64,000 nt of DNA from Telmatactis stephensoni. Lineage: Eukaryota > Cnidaria > Anthozoa > Actiniaria > Isophelliidae. Below, in pieces: positions 13,501-23,363 of the stretch (the first letter of the stretch is position 1; the number at the start of each line of letters is the position of its first letter). Under the pieces are notes generated by a model. That model was not told the origin of the DNA. It saw nothing but the letters and a program-made list of their open reading frames with translations, and searched no databases. The position numbers were made by a program, and so were the translations under genes. The stretch is from assembly GCA_029948255.1 (NCBI GenBank), contig JALIZF010001490.1:124001-188000 (forward strand). Reading direction: 5' to 3'.

Positions 13501-16500
13501 CTTCTTTGCCCCTAAAATGAACTTTTGGGTGTGGTTAATGAGCTCGTTATCCCCTCCCTCGGTCATAGTCTTCATCATATTCTTATTCCGACGATCAGTA
13601 GAGCATCGCAAGTCAAGCCGCTCTTATTTTTATCTTTTCGGAAAAGCGAAACACCGGCTACTAGACAAAATTAATTGGCAGCCCTTTGCTTGTCTGAGAA
13701 AGGTTTCACACAGATAAATAGGTGTTTAAGCTCTCGGTCCTCGCTTTCATGTTTCCTGTTATCACAATGGCCATCATTTTGATACCCCGAATCGAAATAT
13801 GGCAGCTAATTTAAATAACTATTGTTCTGGACTGATTAGCCTCTCATTCATGTGAAAATGCTTTTGTGTTGCCACGTGAACACGAGGCTAGTCAATCCAG
13901 AACGAAGGCACTTCAAATTGTACGCGGTTTTTGGATTCGGTCAATAAGGCTATGCAAGACCACAGAATGGGGATTAAAATACGAACCTCTCATTAAATGG
14001 CTAAGGCCTCTAACTATAATTAATATTTCAAAAGCTTCTATTTAGAAAAGCTTTACTCAAAAAGCCAGTGCAACACTTACTTTATTTCCTTCAGTAAAGG
14101 TCGACGCATCGCAGTCACATACGCACTTGCCGTGGTGTGTTGCGTTACCTTGGATGTAAGAAGCCGTCTTTGTGTGACCAAAACATTCACATCTTTAATA
14201 AAGCAATCATAAAGTTACTATGAAATAACGATATGACAATACATCATCTGAGAATTTCCTTTTTCTCTGCCTCAATTTAAGCTGCAGTTTTTGGATCGCT
14301 CACATAAGGGAAACAAAGATTCGACAAGACTGCACGAATCTTTCAAGCAGAAGTATATGTCCACGAGTGATTTGTTCAAGCCGTACTTTGTAGGTTGTTT
14401 TCGACATGTTCATTTGTATTTTCTTCTTCAACCTAGATATTTTATCTTGACTTCTCTTAAAGACTAAGCGTCCACCTCAAGAACAAATAAATGTGTACAT
14501 GTGTACGTAATTAGCAATTAGCCTGCATAGCGTACCCTTCTTTCCGCCAGCTACTCAGGCTAAAACGCAATTTATTGTTTTTTCTTTACTTGGCGATCGT
14601 TAATATTCTCAATTTGTTTGTCTTTTTACCGGGGAATCGGGGTCAGATCAATATTTTGGATGAGTATAGCCGCTCTGGGGGAATAAATGATAATTACGAT
14701 TTCTTCACCATTTTCTTATTATTAACACTGATGGTGACGGTCTTCCTGTGCAGTCCTTCTAGCATGGCGATATAGTTATAGATGATTTTCTAAACAGGCA
14801 GTCACTGCTAACATGAACCTATTCCATCGCCGTTCCAGGATCAGGTTTAACATTTGCACATTTATTAGCTCCAAGAATAACTTACCTTCCAGCAACCACA
14901 ATTCTGTATAAAGCAAAGTATTTGTGTTTTGCATTCCTGACTAGTGTGTGGTTAAAAAAAGAAAACTTCACATGAGTTGCTTTAAGAAACTCTAATAACT
15001 TGTCAGAGCAGTAAAGGTTGGTGCACGGGGAACCAAATGGTCGCACTGGTATGCTAGACCCAACGGGGGGAGGCTGCTCAGTCTTGAATGAAACATATGC
15101 TCCTGAAGATTTGAGGGGCCTGAAATTGAGAAAGTAATTACACTGGGTGAATTTATATTAGAAGGCGGAAACTCTTCTAAGACGAATAATTTACAGTGTT
15201 TTACAGCTCGTCTAATCTGAATTATTAAATATTTTAACAAAGACAAAAACAAGAAGAGAAAGGCAATACAAGTATACAAAAGACTGGCCAGAAAAGAGAA
15301 AATAGCAAACGGTTTCATGTATTTTGATAAATGAAGAGAATGGATCAAATTGATATACTAGTAGATACAACATGTATAATTTCATATACACCCAATCCAA
15401 AAACGTTGCCGCAACAAGTCCACAGGCTAGTCACTCCAAGACTGCAAAGGATTTGGGTAGTTAAATCAACTTCAGACAGAAGTTAGTTCATCTGAGAGGA
15501 GTTTCACGTCTTCTAAATCTAACTTATACTCATTTAGAAGAGATATCCTTTGCATTAGGGGTTTTCCTGTCCAAAACGGTTTTCTGTCTCTTATCGGAAT
15601 TCGGCTATTGATTGGCGGGGATTTTATACAAGTGCACAAGTAAGAAATAATACAGGAACAATCAGTGAAATGATATACGCATCAACGAGTACACATATTG
15701 AAATGGTCTAATTAAAGGACAATTCAGTACAGGTTATAGTCCAAACTAGTAACCCGGTTAAAATACAGTGTAGGAAAATTGAACATATTTTTTCTCCGTT
15801 TTTCATGCAATCTACAAAAAATCGATGTCTAGTTTTCTTGGGTCCAGTCCACACTAATGCGTTTTTGTCTCGCATGACATTTCCATTTGTTTTGGCTTTG
15901 CGTCCACATTGCGCCAGAATTCATCAAGAGCGCAGAATTCGAAAAAAACGATGTATTGCCGTAAGTGTAGACATGAAGCATTTGATGCATTAAAAATTTT
16001 TGTCTGGATTAGTGTGGACATTGTCTCGTACACAGTAGTGTAAGTCACGTGACGCAGTGGTCCACTGACAAATGTGTTATAGGAGACAAGTGTGGACGTA
16101 GCCCAAATGTCTTTGTTATCAGGACAACGTTCATATTTACTTACAATTCATACTGGATGCAGTTCACTGAGTCTGGTTGTTGTAAAACACCGTTATTGGG
16201 CATGTTGAATGATTTAACACAGTTTTCGGCAAAGTACTGCCAGGGTTCAAAAGTAAGACCATGATCACGTGACCTCTCAATCTTTATAGCCGATGGCTGA
16301 GGACCATAGAACTCAAGGATGATGTAAAAGATCTTGGAAAAGAGAAAGGTGTTTGGCTTAATTTAGTGATTACAAATCAACCTTGGAGCGTGACAAGAAA
16401 TGCATTACACATGTCACGCAATTTTCCTTTTCTTTGTTTTCCCCCCTCAACTTTTCTATCTTTATTTCTTTCTTAAGATTATTGTTTCAATCGTTCCTTT

Positions 16501-16534
16501 TTTCTTTGTCCCTTCCTTTCTTCTTTCTTTTCTT

Positions 16535-16599
<65 letters not shown>

Positions 16600-16630
16600 T
16601 CTTTTCTTTCTTTCTTTCTTTCTTTTCTTT

Positions 16631-16700
<70 letters not shown>

Positions 16701-19700
16701 TTCCTTCCTTTTTCTTTCTTTCTTATGATTACATATTCTAAATCATTGCAGAGTTTCTACTGACCTGCATATCTCCATATTTTAAATCTAGATAGAGTGT
16801 AGCAGCACTTGTGAGTTCTGACTGCCAGTAAGTTGTAGTATCCCCATCTGTAGCAAGCTCTACGGGATGTGCTGTATCAGCAAGACGTAATTTACTCTGC
16901 CCTACTGATGACCCACCATTTTTGGTACATTTTGCTCTTTGTTTTTCCATTATCTTGGGATACCCTGGTGGACAGCGACATTGAGTTGAAACATAGGCTT
17001 TAGGAAGAACACCAGTGAAGGCCTCAACTACCTCCCTATAACAGAAAATAGAAGGACAGTGTTATTACATCAAATGTTTCCTCATCATTTAACCCTAGCT
17101 AGATAAGCACTATAATTTGACTTTTACACAATTGGGCCTGAGACAGTTTCAGGTGTGTGGATGCCCAGCCACCTTAATTTGCAGCACAATTAATAATATT
17201 GTATCAACTGAAGGCTTCTCTGCAGCCATCCCTATTCAGAATTCCTGGATGCACCCTTGGCGCTAACAACAGTATGGCAAAATGAAGGTATTGCGGCTTT
17301 GTAATTTTTCCACAATCCCACACCTGACTTGGACTAAAGAGGTGTCTATGTGATACTACATGTCTGCTAATAACAAGAATTGTTTGATTTACCTGTTAGT
17401 TAATGAAATACTGTATAAAAATACATCTTGCATTAGACCTTCATATTGACTTCCACCTTGTAGAAATAACAAAACAGTAATGTTACTGCAGCTGTTCACA
17501 AATGTGAAGGATATCAGGAATGAGATACATCATTTCAGTTGTATCTACATCATAAACATTTCCACTCGACCTCCCCAAAAATAATAATAATCGTGCGCAA
17601 TGTTTGATGACATTAATTACTATTTTTTACTATTTATAAACCAATCAGAAGACACTTCCTGCGATGCGGAAAGTGTGCTCTGATTGGTCAGTCCAGATAA
17701 TTAAGCTCATGGATATTGGAAAATAATTTATAATAGCAGCTCAATTCAGAAGGCTATTATAGGTCTATTGGTCCAGGCAGGACTTTTGGTATAATTGTAT
17801 ATCAGAATGAGAATTCTTAATCAGAATTCTAAATAATACCTCCATATTTTTGTCCAATGCGAACACGACCAACTAAATCATCAATAGCTCCTTTTAACAC
17901 TTCTGTATTTATAAACTGTTTGTTGATGAAGTAATTCAAGTCTGTGTTGATAACAGTTACTGTGATCAAGTGCCACTCATTGGGATTTAAGTTTTGGCTT
18001 TGGCTTTGCAGTGGAGCAAGTTCAACAACTGATGTGTTTCCTGATTTATACTGGTAATGAAACCAAATCTTGTAATTCTCTATCTCTAATTGGAATATAA
18101 CTTTGTATGGACTACTTGATAAACACTTGGAAACAAGGGTCCTGCAAAACAAGAAACACAAATCATGTAAGGTAAATGTCATATCTTAAATATATGCACA
18201 CATAATAATGATATTATTTAAGTTTCATTCAATTCATGCAATCACACTATGTAAAATCCTTCTCACGAACCATGCATGATGAGCACACTGAAACAGGATG
18301 TGAAGGAGACTAATGAAAACTTGAAGTGCTATGGCATAGCACTTAATATATATAAAATATATTTAAAAATGCAATTTTAGTGAGCACAGCCCTGGGGGGG
18401 GGTACTCCCATAATTATATTTACTATACGGGGATGATCCGCTGAACAGGGTAATAACTATGTTTTTTTGAGTTTTTTGTCATGAACAGGGTAATATCCTT
18501 TTTGCAATTTTTTGAGCTTCTTGTCATTTTCAGGGTAGCAACTTTCTCATCAACCTTTAGTTAGTCGTTTAACGACTAGCTATCCACAATGGTAACGATC
18601 AGTCTAGAAGTCTTATTTATTGCTGTCCGGTCACGATCTTGGGGAACTCATTATTAAACTCATCTACATTACAAACAAATAAGTACATTACATTCTGCAA
18701 TTATTATACTTTGTTATAAACAGGGTATGGTATTTTGAGTTTTTCTGTCATAAACTGGGTTAAACCGTTTTAGAATCCCAGCGGAACACCCCCACCCCAA
18801 TACTGGTCAAGTACCCCCCTGGGGAGCACAGAGATATATAGGGGAAATATCTTTTTTCCAAATTTATTGAGATTAGTGTAGAGTGATGACATTTAATGAA
18901 TAAATCTGTGAAATAGATATATTAGTCTAATAGATATTAGTAGACACTATTTCTTTTGTTTTGATTAGACCATTGGACACTGACTATTAGATTTTGTTTC
19001 ACAGATCAAGTGCCATCACTCCAGGCATTAACCCAAGTTTACAATTTGTAAGTCTTTTGTAACAGTATGGATCTCCTTTAGATTGGACGAATTTATAATT
19101 AATACATTATAGATCATCATAAAGTTTCTTAAAGTGTACTACAGTGCAACGCAGTGCATAACAGCCACCCGGTAATAACGTCTACCCTCACTTAGGTGGC
19201 TAACTTGAGACAACTGAATGGCTGATTTCTAACAGTACTGTTCAAAAGTGTTACGATAAAACGTAATCTAATTAAATTAAAGATTATACTACCATTTTCG
19301 TTCAAGCATTAAGCACGGAACAAATTTCACGTTTATGTACGTTTTGAACGAGACGTTGTCTGGTGCTGCACCCATGTTTATGATCGTGTTTGTTCTAGAG
19401 TTTTTCTTTGGCAGAATTAAAGCTTTTTTCAGGTCTGTTATTAGCTGTGAAGGTTGGAAACTACATTTTTCCTCATCATTTCATATTTTTGTCGTTTTTA
19501 ATGTAACAAAATGAATCAAAACATGAAATAAAGGGAAAAGATGTAGTTTCCCACGTCCAAACCTAATTATTAAGACCTGTAAAAACCTTTCATTCTGCAT
19601 GTGAAAACTCTGAAATGCACAACTAAAAATGTTGGTGTGCTCAAGTATATGTTAAGGCCTGGGTTTTATCACCCATGAGCAATTATGTTTTCAGCTCGAC

Positions 19701-22533
19701 ATCTTGCCAGGAATTTGTTTATTTGTGACACAAACTGGGGTAGGGATTGTATTTAACGTTCCTTAATTTTTAATGTTAAAGATTTTTGATCACGTGACTG
19801 ATGACGTCATCAAGACAGAAAATTTTAAAAATGCTGTATGAGTGTTGAGTTTTTGTAGTTTCTTTCCACAACTAGTATAAATCTATTCCTCTGTGTGTGC
19901 TTTACAACTTATTGTTTGGAATGGTTGACTATCGCTTTTCACTATTAAGTAGATTTGGAATAAAATGTAATTTTTATATCTGGTCATGTGACCTGTTTTA
20001 TGCAATTATATCTCTTTACAGAAGAATGCTGGTCATGCATTCCAAGCGCTATCTTTTTAAACTGTTAAAACGAACTACATTCTAAGTATTTATTCTTGTG
20101 TATCACTTAAACTTGCCACCGTTCCCTTAAAAAATGATTTGTTATACTTTTTCCCACTAGTTGATCACGTGACCACTCTTACACAAATTTTCGGGCCAAG
20201 GTTCTGCACTTGACTAAGTTCTATTGGTCTGCAAAATTTCACGTTGTTTGGATATGTTTATGGCATAAAACTAAAAATCGGTCATAAGCTTCAGATTTCC
20301 CTCCTGATGCTTGAGTGGCATCAGACAACGTCTCGTTTCAAACGTAAACAACCTGGGTGGGGGGGGGGGGGTTACTCCCATATATTTACTATACGGGGAC
20401 GATCCGCTGAACAGGGTATGGTTTGTTGAGTTCCCTGTCATAAACAGGGTATCCTTTTTGCAATTTTTTGAGCTTCTTGTCATTTTCAGGGTAGCAGCTT
20501 TCTCATCAACCTTAGTCGTTAGCTTAAGCCACAATGGCAACAATCAGTTAGAAGCTTTATTTATCGTTGTTAAAAGCGACCATATTTTACGTCGATAGCT
20601 CGTGACAGTAATTTGGGTAACTGATAAACTTGAGGTCGACGGATCACGATCGCAACAAACTCGTTAGGAAATTCATTTACATCACAAACAAATAAGTACA
20701 TTACATTCTGCAATTATTGTGCTTTGTCATAAACAAGGTATGGTATTTTGAGTTTTTCTGTCATAAACAGGGTAACCGTTTTAGGATCACAGCGGAACAT
20801 CCCCACCCAAATCCTGGTCAAGTACCCCCCCCCCCCCCCGGGGGTAAACAAACGCGAAATTTGTTTCGTGCCAGATGTGTTTCTGTTTCGTGCTTAATGC
20901 TTGAACGAAAATGGTAGTAAGCCAAATGTCACCAAGTCTCAATATGGCTGATTGCTAACAGTACTGTTCAAAAGTGTATACGATAAAACGTCATCTAATT
21001 AAATTAAAGACTAGCCATTTCTAATAGAAAGTGAAGTGCTGCGAGCAGAAAACAGCTGTTGTGTAACCACGTTAGCAGAACTGTTCCCCTATAAAAACTC
21101 ACGAAAGTACACCGCTTTCTCTGATATATGAAATGTTTCTTGTCTATCTCTTGTGCGTACGTTGTTACCCTGCGAGCAGAGTCCCCCTTTACCTTCGTTC
21201 GCTCGATTAGAAGGTAAAGGGGGACTCTGCTCGCAGGGTAGTGCGTTGTGTGACGAACACTGCTAGTTGACCTTCAATGTTGAACTACAAAACATAATTC
21301 TCCAGGATCAGTGTCGGACACACACAGTTCAAAATATTTAGCACTTTGAGTAAAAGCAATTTTTCAAACAATCACAAACGGCTAGCGTTGGCAATGATTA
21401 TAAAACTAACTGATTTTAAAAAGCAAGTTGTACGTTGCATCACGGTCAAAGATACCGCATATATTGTCTACTGTATTTGACGCTTTAGATTAAACGAATG
21501 ATAAATACAATTCCATCACATACAAAGTATAAAATTTTCTTTCGTGGGGTAACCAAATATATTGCAGAGATTCTCAGCGCGACCTCACTTCATACTTATT
21601 TTCTTGACTTGAATTGATTCGGCCCGTAGACGAGCCTCGATTCGAACAGTAATACGCAAAATGACCCGTAACAGAACATTGCCCTCTCGAAAAAATATCA
21701 CTTAGCATTTTGTGATTTTCATTTATACTTCGAGAAACATAAAACCTCTCGAATGGAATCGCACAGGAATCCCAATTCATCCCCGTGACGTCAAGGTTCG
21801 CCATGAACATACCACCGTACATAAAAATCGAGTTCGTGGATCAATATTAAGGTGACGTCATAAATCGCACAGGAATCCCACACCAAGAATAGTGTTGCTG
21901 CTCGCTTCGCTCCCAGCAATTATAAGCCAAATGTCATCAAGTTCTCAATACATCACAAATTAATACGCATCAAAAATTAATGGTAAACTTTTGTAAAGGC
22001 TGCAGGCCGATGCCTTATGTACAGTTTGCCTCACTTTGTATAGGAACATTTTATACTTACCCTTTATTTCCAGATTTTTGTTTGATCCAAACACTAATCG
22101 TAAACCCCGGGCTTGCGTATTTTATGTTAGGAAGAACCAGTGGGTCTATGTGTGAATCAGAGGATGAGATAAACGTCAACGAAGGATCGGACGATCCTGG
22201 TTTTGATAGTCCGTTTGTAACTCCTACTGATGTCAAGGGCTGTGTTTTCCCTATGTCTGATGGAGCTGGTTTTGAACTGCTACATGAGTCACAGCAAGCA
22301 AATTTACATGTATCCTCAGTGCAAACATCAATTGAGCTCGCTTCCCTTGAGGAACGACAAACTTTAATTTCTGGTATTCCACACGTAGAGCTGCTGTTAA
22401 TAGGTGAAAAATCAGACAAAGTCTGTAACGGAGGAAATAAACTTGCAGTCTGAACAAGCCATGGAACACACAACAGTAATACAGAGATCCCAATCCAACT
22501 AGTTCTTATACAAATCATTAATGTCAGTCGCAT
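693..22533 (-). CDS. USH2A: Usherin (USH2A-like), 5' half, 17 exons, runs off the left edge
   Basis: Large secreted or membrane-anchored extracellular matrix protein; in vertebrates usherin acts in the ankle-link/periciliary complex of sensory cells and in basement membranes. The domain order read from the exons is signal peptide, LamG-like domain, laminin N-terminal domain, about ten laminin-type EGF modules, four FN3 domains, two laminin G domains, then more FN3 domains. This order is diagnostic of usherin and unlike laminins or netrins. Seventeen exons can be joined with consistent phases (listed separately). The remaining FN3 array, transmembrane segment and PDZ-binding tail must lie beyond position 1. 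A single-base frameshift lies in the second LamG region near 4,380. The start codon at 22,533 is chosen because it precedes a hydrophobic signal peptide. Identification is strong; function in this animal is inferred. Confidence 0.9.
2238..2534 (-). CDS. USH2A: Usherin exon 16: FN3 domain
   Basis: Encodes one FN3 domain: VEVVWSRPERPNGLIIYYNL and PYTLYDIQIAAFTLGGNGTG, flanked by TTTTTCAG and GTTTGTC. It is too short to stand out as an ORF but fits the domain and phase exactly. Confidence 0.85.
3146..3232 (-). CDS. USH2A: Usherin exon 15: FN3 C-terminal strands
   Basis: Short exon in frame with exon 14 (phase 1) encoding DYLYRVSSFHQGTSGSSK, the F-G strands that finish the FN3 split by the LamG pair, then STRSGPG. 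It ends in a GTAAGT donor. An overlapping frame of similar length here is a shadow. Confidence 0.75.
4134..5511 (-). CDS. USH2A: Usherin exon 14: FN3 start and two laminin G domains, with a frameshift
   Basis: Begins with FN3 strands (VSLEWKRPEILNGP), then a LamG domain (IEFSFRTQHPNGLILFLVSD; HWHHVKITRD; YVGGLRSD; FIGCLKNFK) and a second one (FRTQLKSGLLVFTYGSS; VYIGGVPLE; FSGCIKSLQ). The reading frame is continuous from 5,511 to about 4,385. It then meets a stop, and the LamG match resumes in another frame (from about 4,380) down to a GTAAGATC donor. Order of four FN3 then LamG-LamG is usherin-specific. The break is either an assembly indel or a real mutation. Confidence 0.88.
5736..6017 (-). 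CDS. USH2A: Usherin exon 13: fourth FN3 domain
   Basis: One FN3 domain: VTWSPPSKPQGIIVRYIV in the B-C strands and PYTTYKLTVRACNSYRCTG in the F-G strands. It begins after TTTGCAG and ends at a GTCAGA donor after ERTLSAG. Confidence 0.9.
6746..6817 (-). tRNA. tRNA-Pro (anticodon AGG)
   Basis: On the minus strand a 72-nt cloverleaf folds with a 7-bp acceptor stem (GGCCTGT with ACAGGCC), an anticodon stem CTCGC/GCGAG around TTAGGGT (anticodon AGG), and a T arm with GGTTCAATTCC as B box. It is intronless, lies in a usherin intron in the same orientation as usherin, and should be transcribed by Pol III from internal A and B boxes. Confidence 0.95.
7053..7124 (-). tRNA. tRNA-Gly (anticodon UCC)
   Basis: Minus-strand 72-nt cloverleaf: acceptor stem GCGTCGG/CCGACGC, anticodon arm GCTGC-CTTCCAA-GCAG (anticodon TCC), T arm CCGGGTTCGATTCCCGG, discriminator A. 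It lies about 240 bp from tRNA-Pro in the same usherin intron. Confidence 0.95.
7462..7577. repeat. (AAAT)n microsatellite grading into (AAAC)n
   Basis: Tandem AAAT tetranucleotide for about 80 bp followed by AAAC units, abutting the 534-bp duplicated element. Confidence 0.95.
7580..8647. repeat. Tandem duplication of a 534-bp unit carrying a MITE-like element
   Basis: Two apparently identical 534-bp units (7,580-8,113 and 8,114-8,647). Each unit begins with TGTTATATACCAACTGTCAA, and its inverse complement sits 446 bp later, so each has a MITE-like inverted-repeat element plus about 88 bp of flank. The 73- and 76-codon ORFs in both copies are shadows repeated exactly. The lack of visible divergence implies a recent duplication or an assembly duplication. 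Confidence 0.9.
9052..9906 (-). CDS. USH2A: Usherin exon 12: three FN3 domains
   Basis: Three consecutive fibronectin type III domains. Each carries the usherin-style W..P..PNG.i..Y.ly motif (WNQPDNPNGIIDRYELY; WTKPLITNGLIIQY; WDEPPVPNGKVFRYDLY) and a closing Y.y.v.a.n..G strand. The exon runs from a poly-T/CAG acceptor to a GTAATT donor. Confidence 0.92.
9966..10181. repeat. (GGAA)n microsatellite, ~215 bp
   Basis: Uninterrupted AAGG tetranucleotide (over 50 units) in the usherin intron between exons 11 and 12. It creates artefactual GRKE/FLPS-repeat ORFs on both strands. Confidence 0.98.
10220..10383 (-). CDS. USH2A: Usherin exon 11: last laminin-EGF repeat
   Basis: Reads CQPCGCNLAGSSNNGCDDSG then CTSCKKNVQGDKCDKCKAGT, closing the EGF array before the FN3 domains. 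The GTAATT donor lies about 40 bp from the long GGAA microsatellite. Confidence 0.85.
10971..11220 (-). CDS. USH2A: Usherin exon 10: laminin-EGF repeats
   Basis: Encodes CSSNGQCSCLSNVEGKQCDTC and CNITGQCPCKPNIGGLRC, one and a half to two laminin-EGF modules. The donor GTAAGT splits a codon in phase 2, which fits exon 11. Confidence 0.85.
11726..12518 (-). CDS. USH2A: Usherin exon 9: five laminin-EGF repeats
   Basis: A long open exon with about five tandem laminin-type EGF modules, each C.C...G....C....GqC.Ck....G..Cd.C..Gy. Eight-cysteine spacing is preserved throughout. It ends in CFPKGTQDPSSG before a GTAAGT donor. Confidence 0.93.
12861..13030. repeat. ~85-bp tandem repeat with ATAACGCGCGC
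   Basis: Two diverged copies of a unit beginning GATATAACGCGCGC and ending GCGCGTTTTATATTG, in the intron between exons 8 and 9. Each half has roughly inverse ends, so it may be a paired MITE. Confidence 0.7.
13132..13458 (-). CDS. USH2A: Usherin exon 8: laminin-EGF repeats 1-2
   Basis: Starts CERCLPLYNNKPFRRG, then CVKCQCNQHASRC and CVDCQHNTTGRYCQTC. These are canonical laminin-EGF half-modules with the C..CqhnTtG..Ce.C signature. The exon ends at a GTATGA donor after LDCVK. Confidence 0.9.
14081..14192 (-). CDS. USH2A: Usherin exon 7: laminin-EGF repeat 1, N-terminal part
   Basis: Encodes RCECFGHTKTASYIQGN then HHGKCVCDCDASTFTEGNK. This is the C.C.GH...C.C pattern of a first laminin-type EGF module, and the donor GTAAGT is in phase 0. 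Confidence 0.8.
14886..15119 (-). CDS. USH2A: Usherin exon 6: end of laminin N-terminal domain
   Basis: The frame starting PLKSSGAYVSFKTEQPPPVG and ending ALYRIVVAGR matches the C-terminal half of laminin domain VI. In that domain the final Y.i.dl.v.GrC leads into the first EGF repeat. The following exon begins with the expected Cys. Confidence 0.85.
15845..16019. repeat. MITE-like element with GTCCACACTAAT inverted ends
   Basis: GTCCACACTAAT near 15,845 and its complement ATTAGTGTGGAC near 16,008 face each other about 175 bp apart in a usherin intron. No transposase is present. Confidence 0.5.
16145..16332 (-). CDS. USH2A: Usherin exon 5: laminin N-terminal domain
   Basis: Reading frame IFYIILEFYGPQPSAIKIER followed by SRDHGLTFEPWQYFAENC. 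This is the laminin domain VI core (F.gprP....I.rS.D.G.tw.p.qyfa..C). It begins after a TTTTCCAAG acceptor and ends at GTAAGT. It falls below the length of easily detected ORFs because both ends are intronic. Confidence 0.85.
16495..16725. repeat. CT and TTTC microsatellites
   Basis: A pyrimidine run of (CT)n followed by (TTTC)n about 230 bp long, in the usherin intron just downstream of exon 4. It yields spurious SLSL/FLSF-repeat ORFs. Confidence 0.95.
16765..17035 (-). CDS. USH2A: Usherin exon 4: start of laminin N-terminal domain
   Basis: Encodes EVVEAFTG..., then CRCPPGYP, the usherin-type link between LamG-like and laminin N-terminal domains. The segment ATDGDTTTYWQSE corresponds to the laminin domain VI signature (D.d..T.WqS). 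It is followed by a GT donor at 16,763-16,764. Confidence 0.8.
17393..17456 (-). CDS. USH2A: Usherin exon 3: end of LamG-like domain
   Basis: Short exon encoding GGSQYEGLMQDVFLYSISLT, the typical last strands of a LamG-like domain (G.mqDv.lY...L). Phases match exons 2 and 4. Confidence 0.75.
17640..17688. repeat. Short hairpin element
   Basis: ACCAATCAGA...TCTGATTGGT forms an imperfect stem of about 20 bp around TGCGATGC in a usherin intron, typical of MITE termini. Confidence 0.5.
17840..18141 (-). CDS. USH2A: Usherin exon 2: LamG-like domain
   Basis: Continues the LamG-like fold (FQLEIENYKIWFHYQY, then NEWHLITVTV). The acceptor TTTTGCAG fits exon 1 in phase 2, and the donor GTATTA follows RIGQKYG. 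The residues NEWH...V are the usual inner strand of LamG/pentraxin-like sandwiches. Confidence 0.8.
18390..18824. repeat. MITE copy A with G8/C7 ends
   Basis: Opens CCTGGGGGGGGTACTCCCAT and closes AGTACCCCCCTGGGG, with an internal series of CAGGGTA motifs (GAACAGGGTA, TCAGGGTAGC, AAACAGGGTA). It shares most of its length with copy B. Confidence 0.8.
20351..20844. repeat. MITE copy B with polyG/polyC ends
   Basis: Same structure as copy A: GGGTTACTCCCATATATTTA near the left end and AGTACCCCC(n) at the right, with matching internal CAGGGTA motifs. Both copies lie in the same orientation within usherin intron 1. Confidence 0.8.
21166..21240. repeat. Foldback element with ~31-bp perfect arms
   Basis: TACCCTGCGAGCAGAGTCCC and its complement flank a 13-15 nt loop (about 75 bp in all). 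It interrupts a repeat whose uninterrupted counterpart lies near 35,060-35,080, and GTGCG occurs on both sides. Confidence 0.85.
22061..22533 (-). CDS. USH2A: Usherin exon 1: signal peptide and start of LamG-like domain
   Basis: The Met start is followed by a hydrophobic stretch (ISVLLLCVPWLV), read as a signal peptide. A Cys-rich low-conservation segment follows, then a strand that opens the N-terminal LamG-like (concanavalin-type) domain (PGFTISVWIKQ). A GTAAGT donor follows in phase 2. The next exon is about 3.9 kb away. Confidence 0.8.
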
Positions 22534-23363
22534 CTTGCACGCTTCCTGTCAATGTTCGAACGCCAAGAACTTGCAGAAGCTTTCCAAATCATTCGAACTT
22601 TGATTAGATAAGATCGTCGTAGATCGTTAGCTTTTGGAACTCAGATATCTTTCACTTTGTGAGACTTCAAAATGACATTTAGTTTGTAAATAGAGAAGAA
22701 GCCATGATGAAATTTCAGTGAATCAACGTTCAAAAAGAAATATGACGCTTGATTGTACAAAAGAACGAGAGCTTATTGGTTAACATACTTGATCCCGCAA
22801 CCATGGCAACCTTATAACAACATTCCTTTGGAGTGTCGCTATTCCGGAAAGTGATTATTTGATGATTTTCTTATACAATAAATTATAAGACACCAAATTA
22901 AAAATCCTTTTGAAAAACTGTACTGAGCAGCCGTTTTAAATAAAAAAAACTTTAATATTGTTTTCCTTGTCTTTCATATTCTTTTCAGTTGCCGACACCT
23001 AATCTGGTACGCGCCTAATCTGGATTGCTGAATCAGTTGTTCGGTCATCGTTTAAAGTCTCGATCCAGTAATAAGGTTGCAGATCAGCGAAAAAAACTGT
23101 TGTTATAAACAATGAGTTTAATACCATGATTGTTTTTAGGTCTTTTGGGATAATATAGAACAATATAATATTTTACACAGAGAATCTTCTTTACGCGAGT
23201 GACGGGGTTCCTGTGTTGAACTTCCGCTGTACTTAGTGATCGGAGGCGGCAGTTGTCTGTTCAGCGCCATTTTGCTTTACAAAGTTGGTGGAAAAGTTGG
23301 CTGTTTCGTCCTGTTGAAGGTGGTTTTAATGAATCTTAATAATTGAAAAAACAAGATAAAACA
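22534..23363. promoter_or_regulatory. Shared head-to-head promoter interval, usherin / GLE1
   Basis: About 830 bp separate the usherin start codon (minus) from the GLE1 start (plus). Near the GLE1 side, GCGCCATTTTGC (23,263-23,274) is the complement of a YY1-type AAAATGGCGC site common in housekeeping promoters. No TATA box is obvious next to it. Bidirectional use is inferred from spacing only. Confidence 0.5.

Larger units (their letters stand above)
18142..22060. other. Usherin intron 1, repeat-rich
   Basis: A 3.9-kb intron filled with dispersed repeats: two copies of a polyG/polyC-ended MITE, a near-duplicated ~70-bp motif containing AACAGTACTGTTC (19,225 and 20,953), a foldback insertion (21,166-21,240) and a segment repeated in inverse orientation near 35 kb. 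I see no supported exon. Confidence 0.7.

Noticed and set aside
16383..16763. 126- and 113-codon ORFs rich in S, L and F
   Set aside because: Encoded by the CT/TTTC microsatellite; no domain and no homologous exon context.
21574..21822. 82-codon minus-strand ORF upstream in usherin intron 1
   Set aside because: No domain; its surroundings are repetitive (ATCGCACAGGAATCCCA recurs at 21,755 and 21,862). Not in phase with usherin exon 1 or 2.
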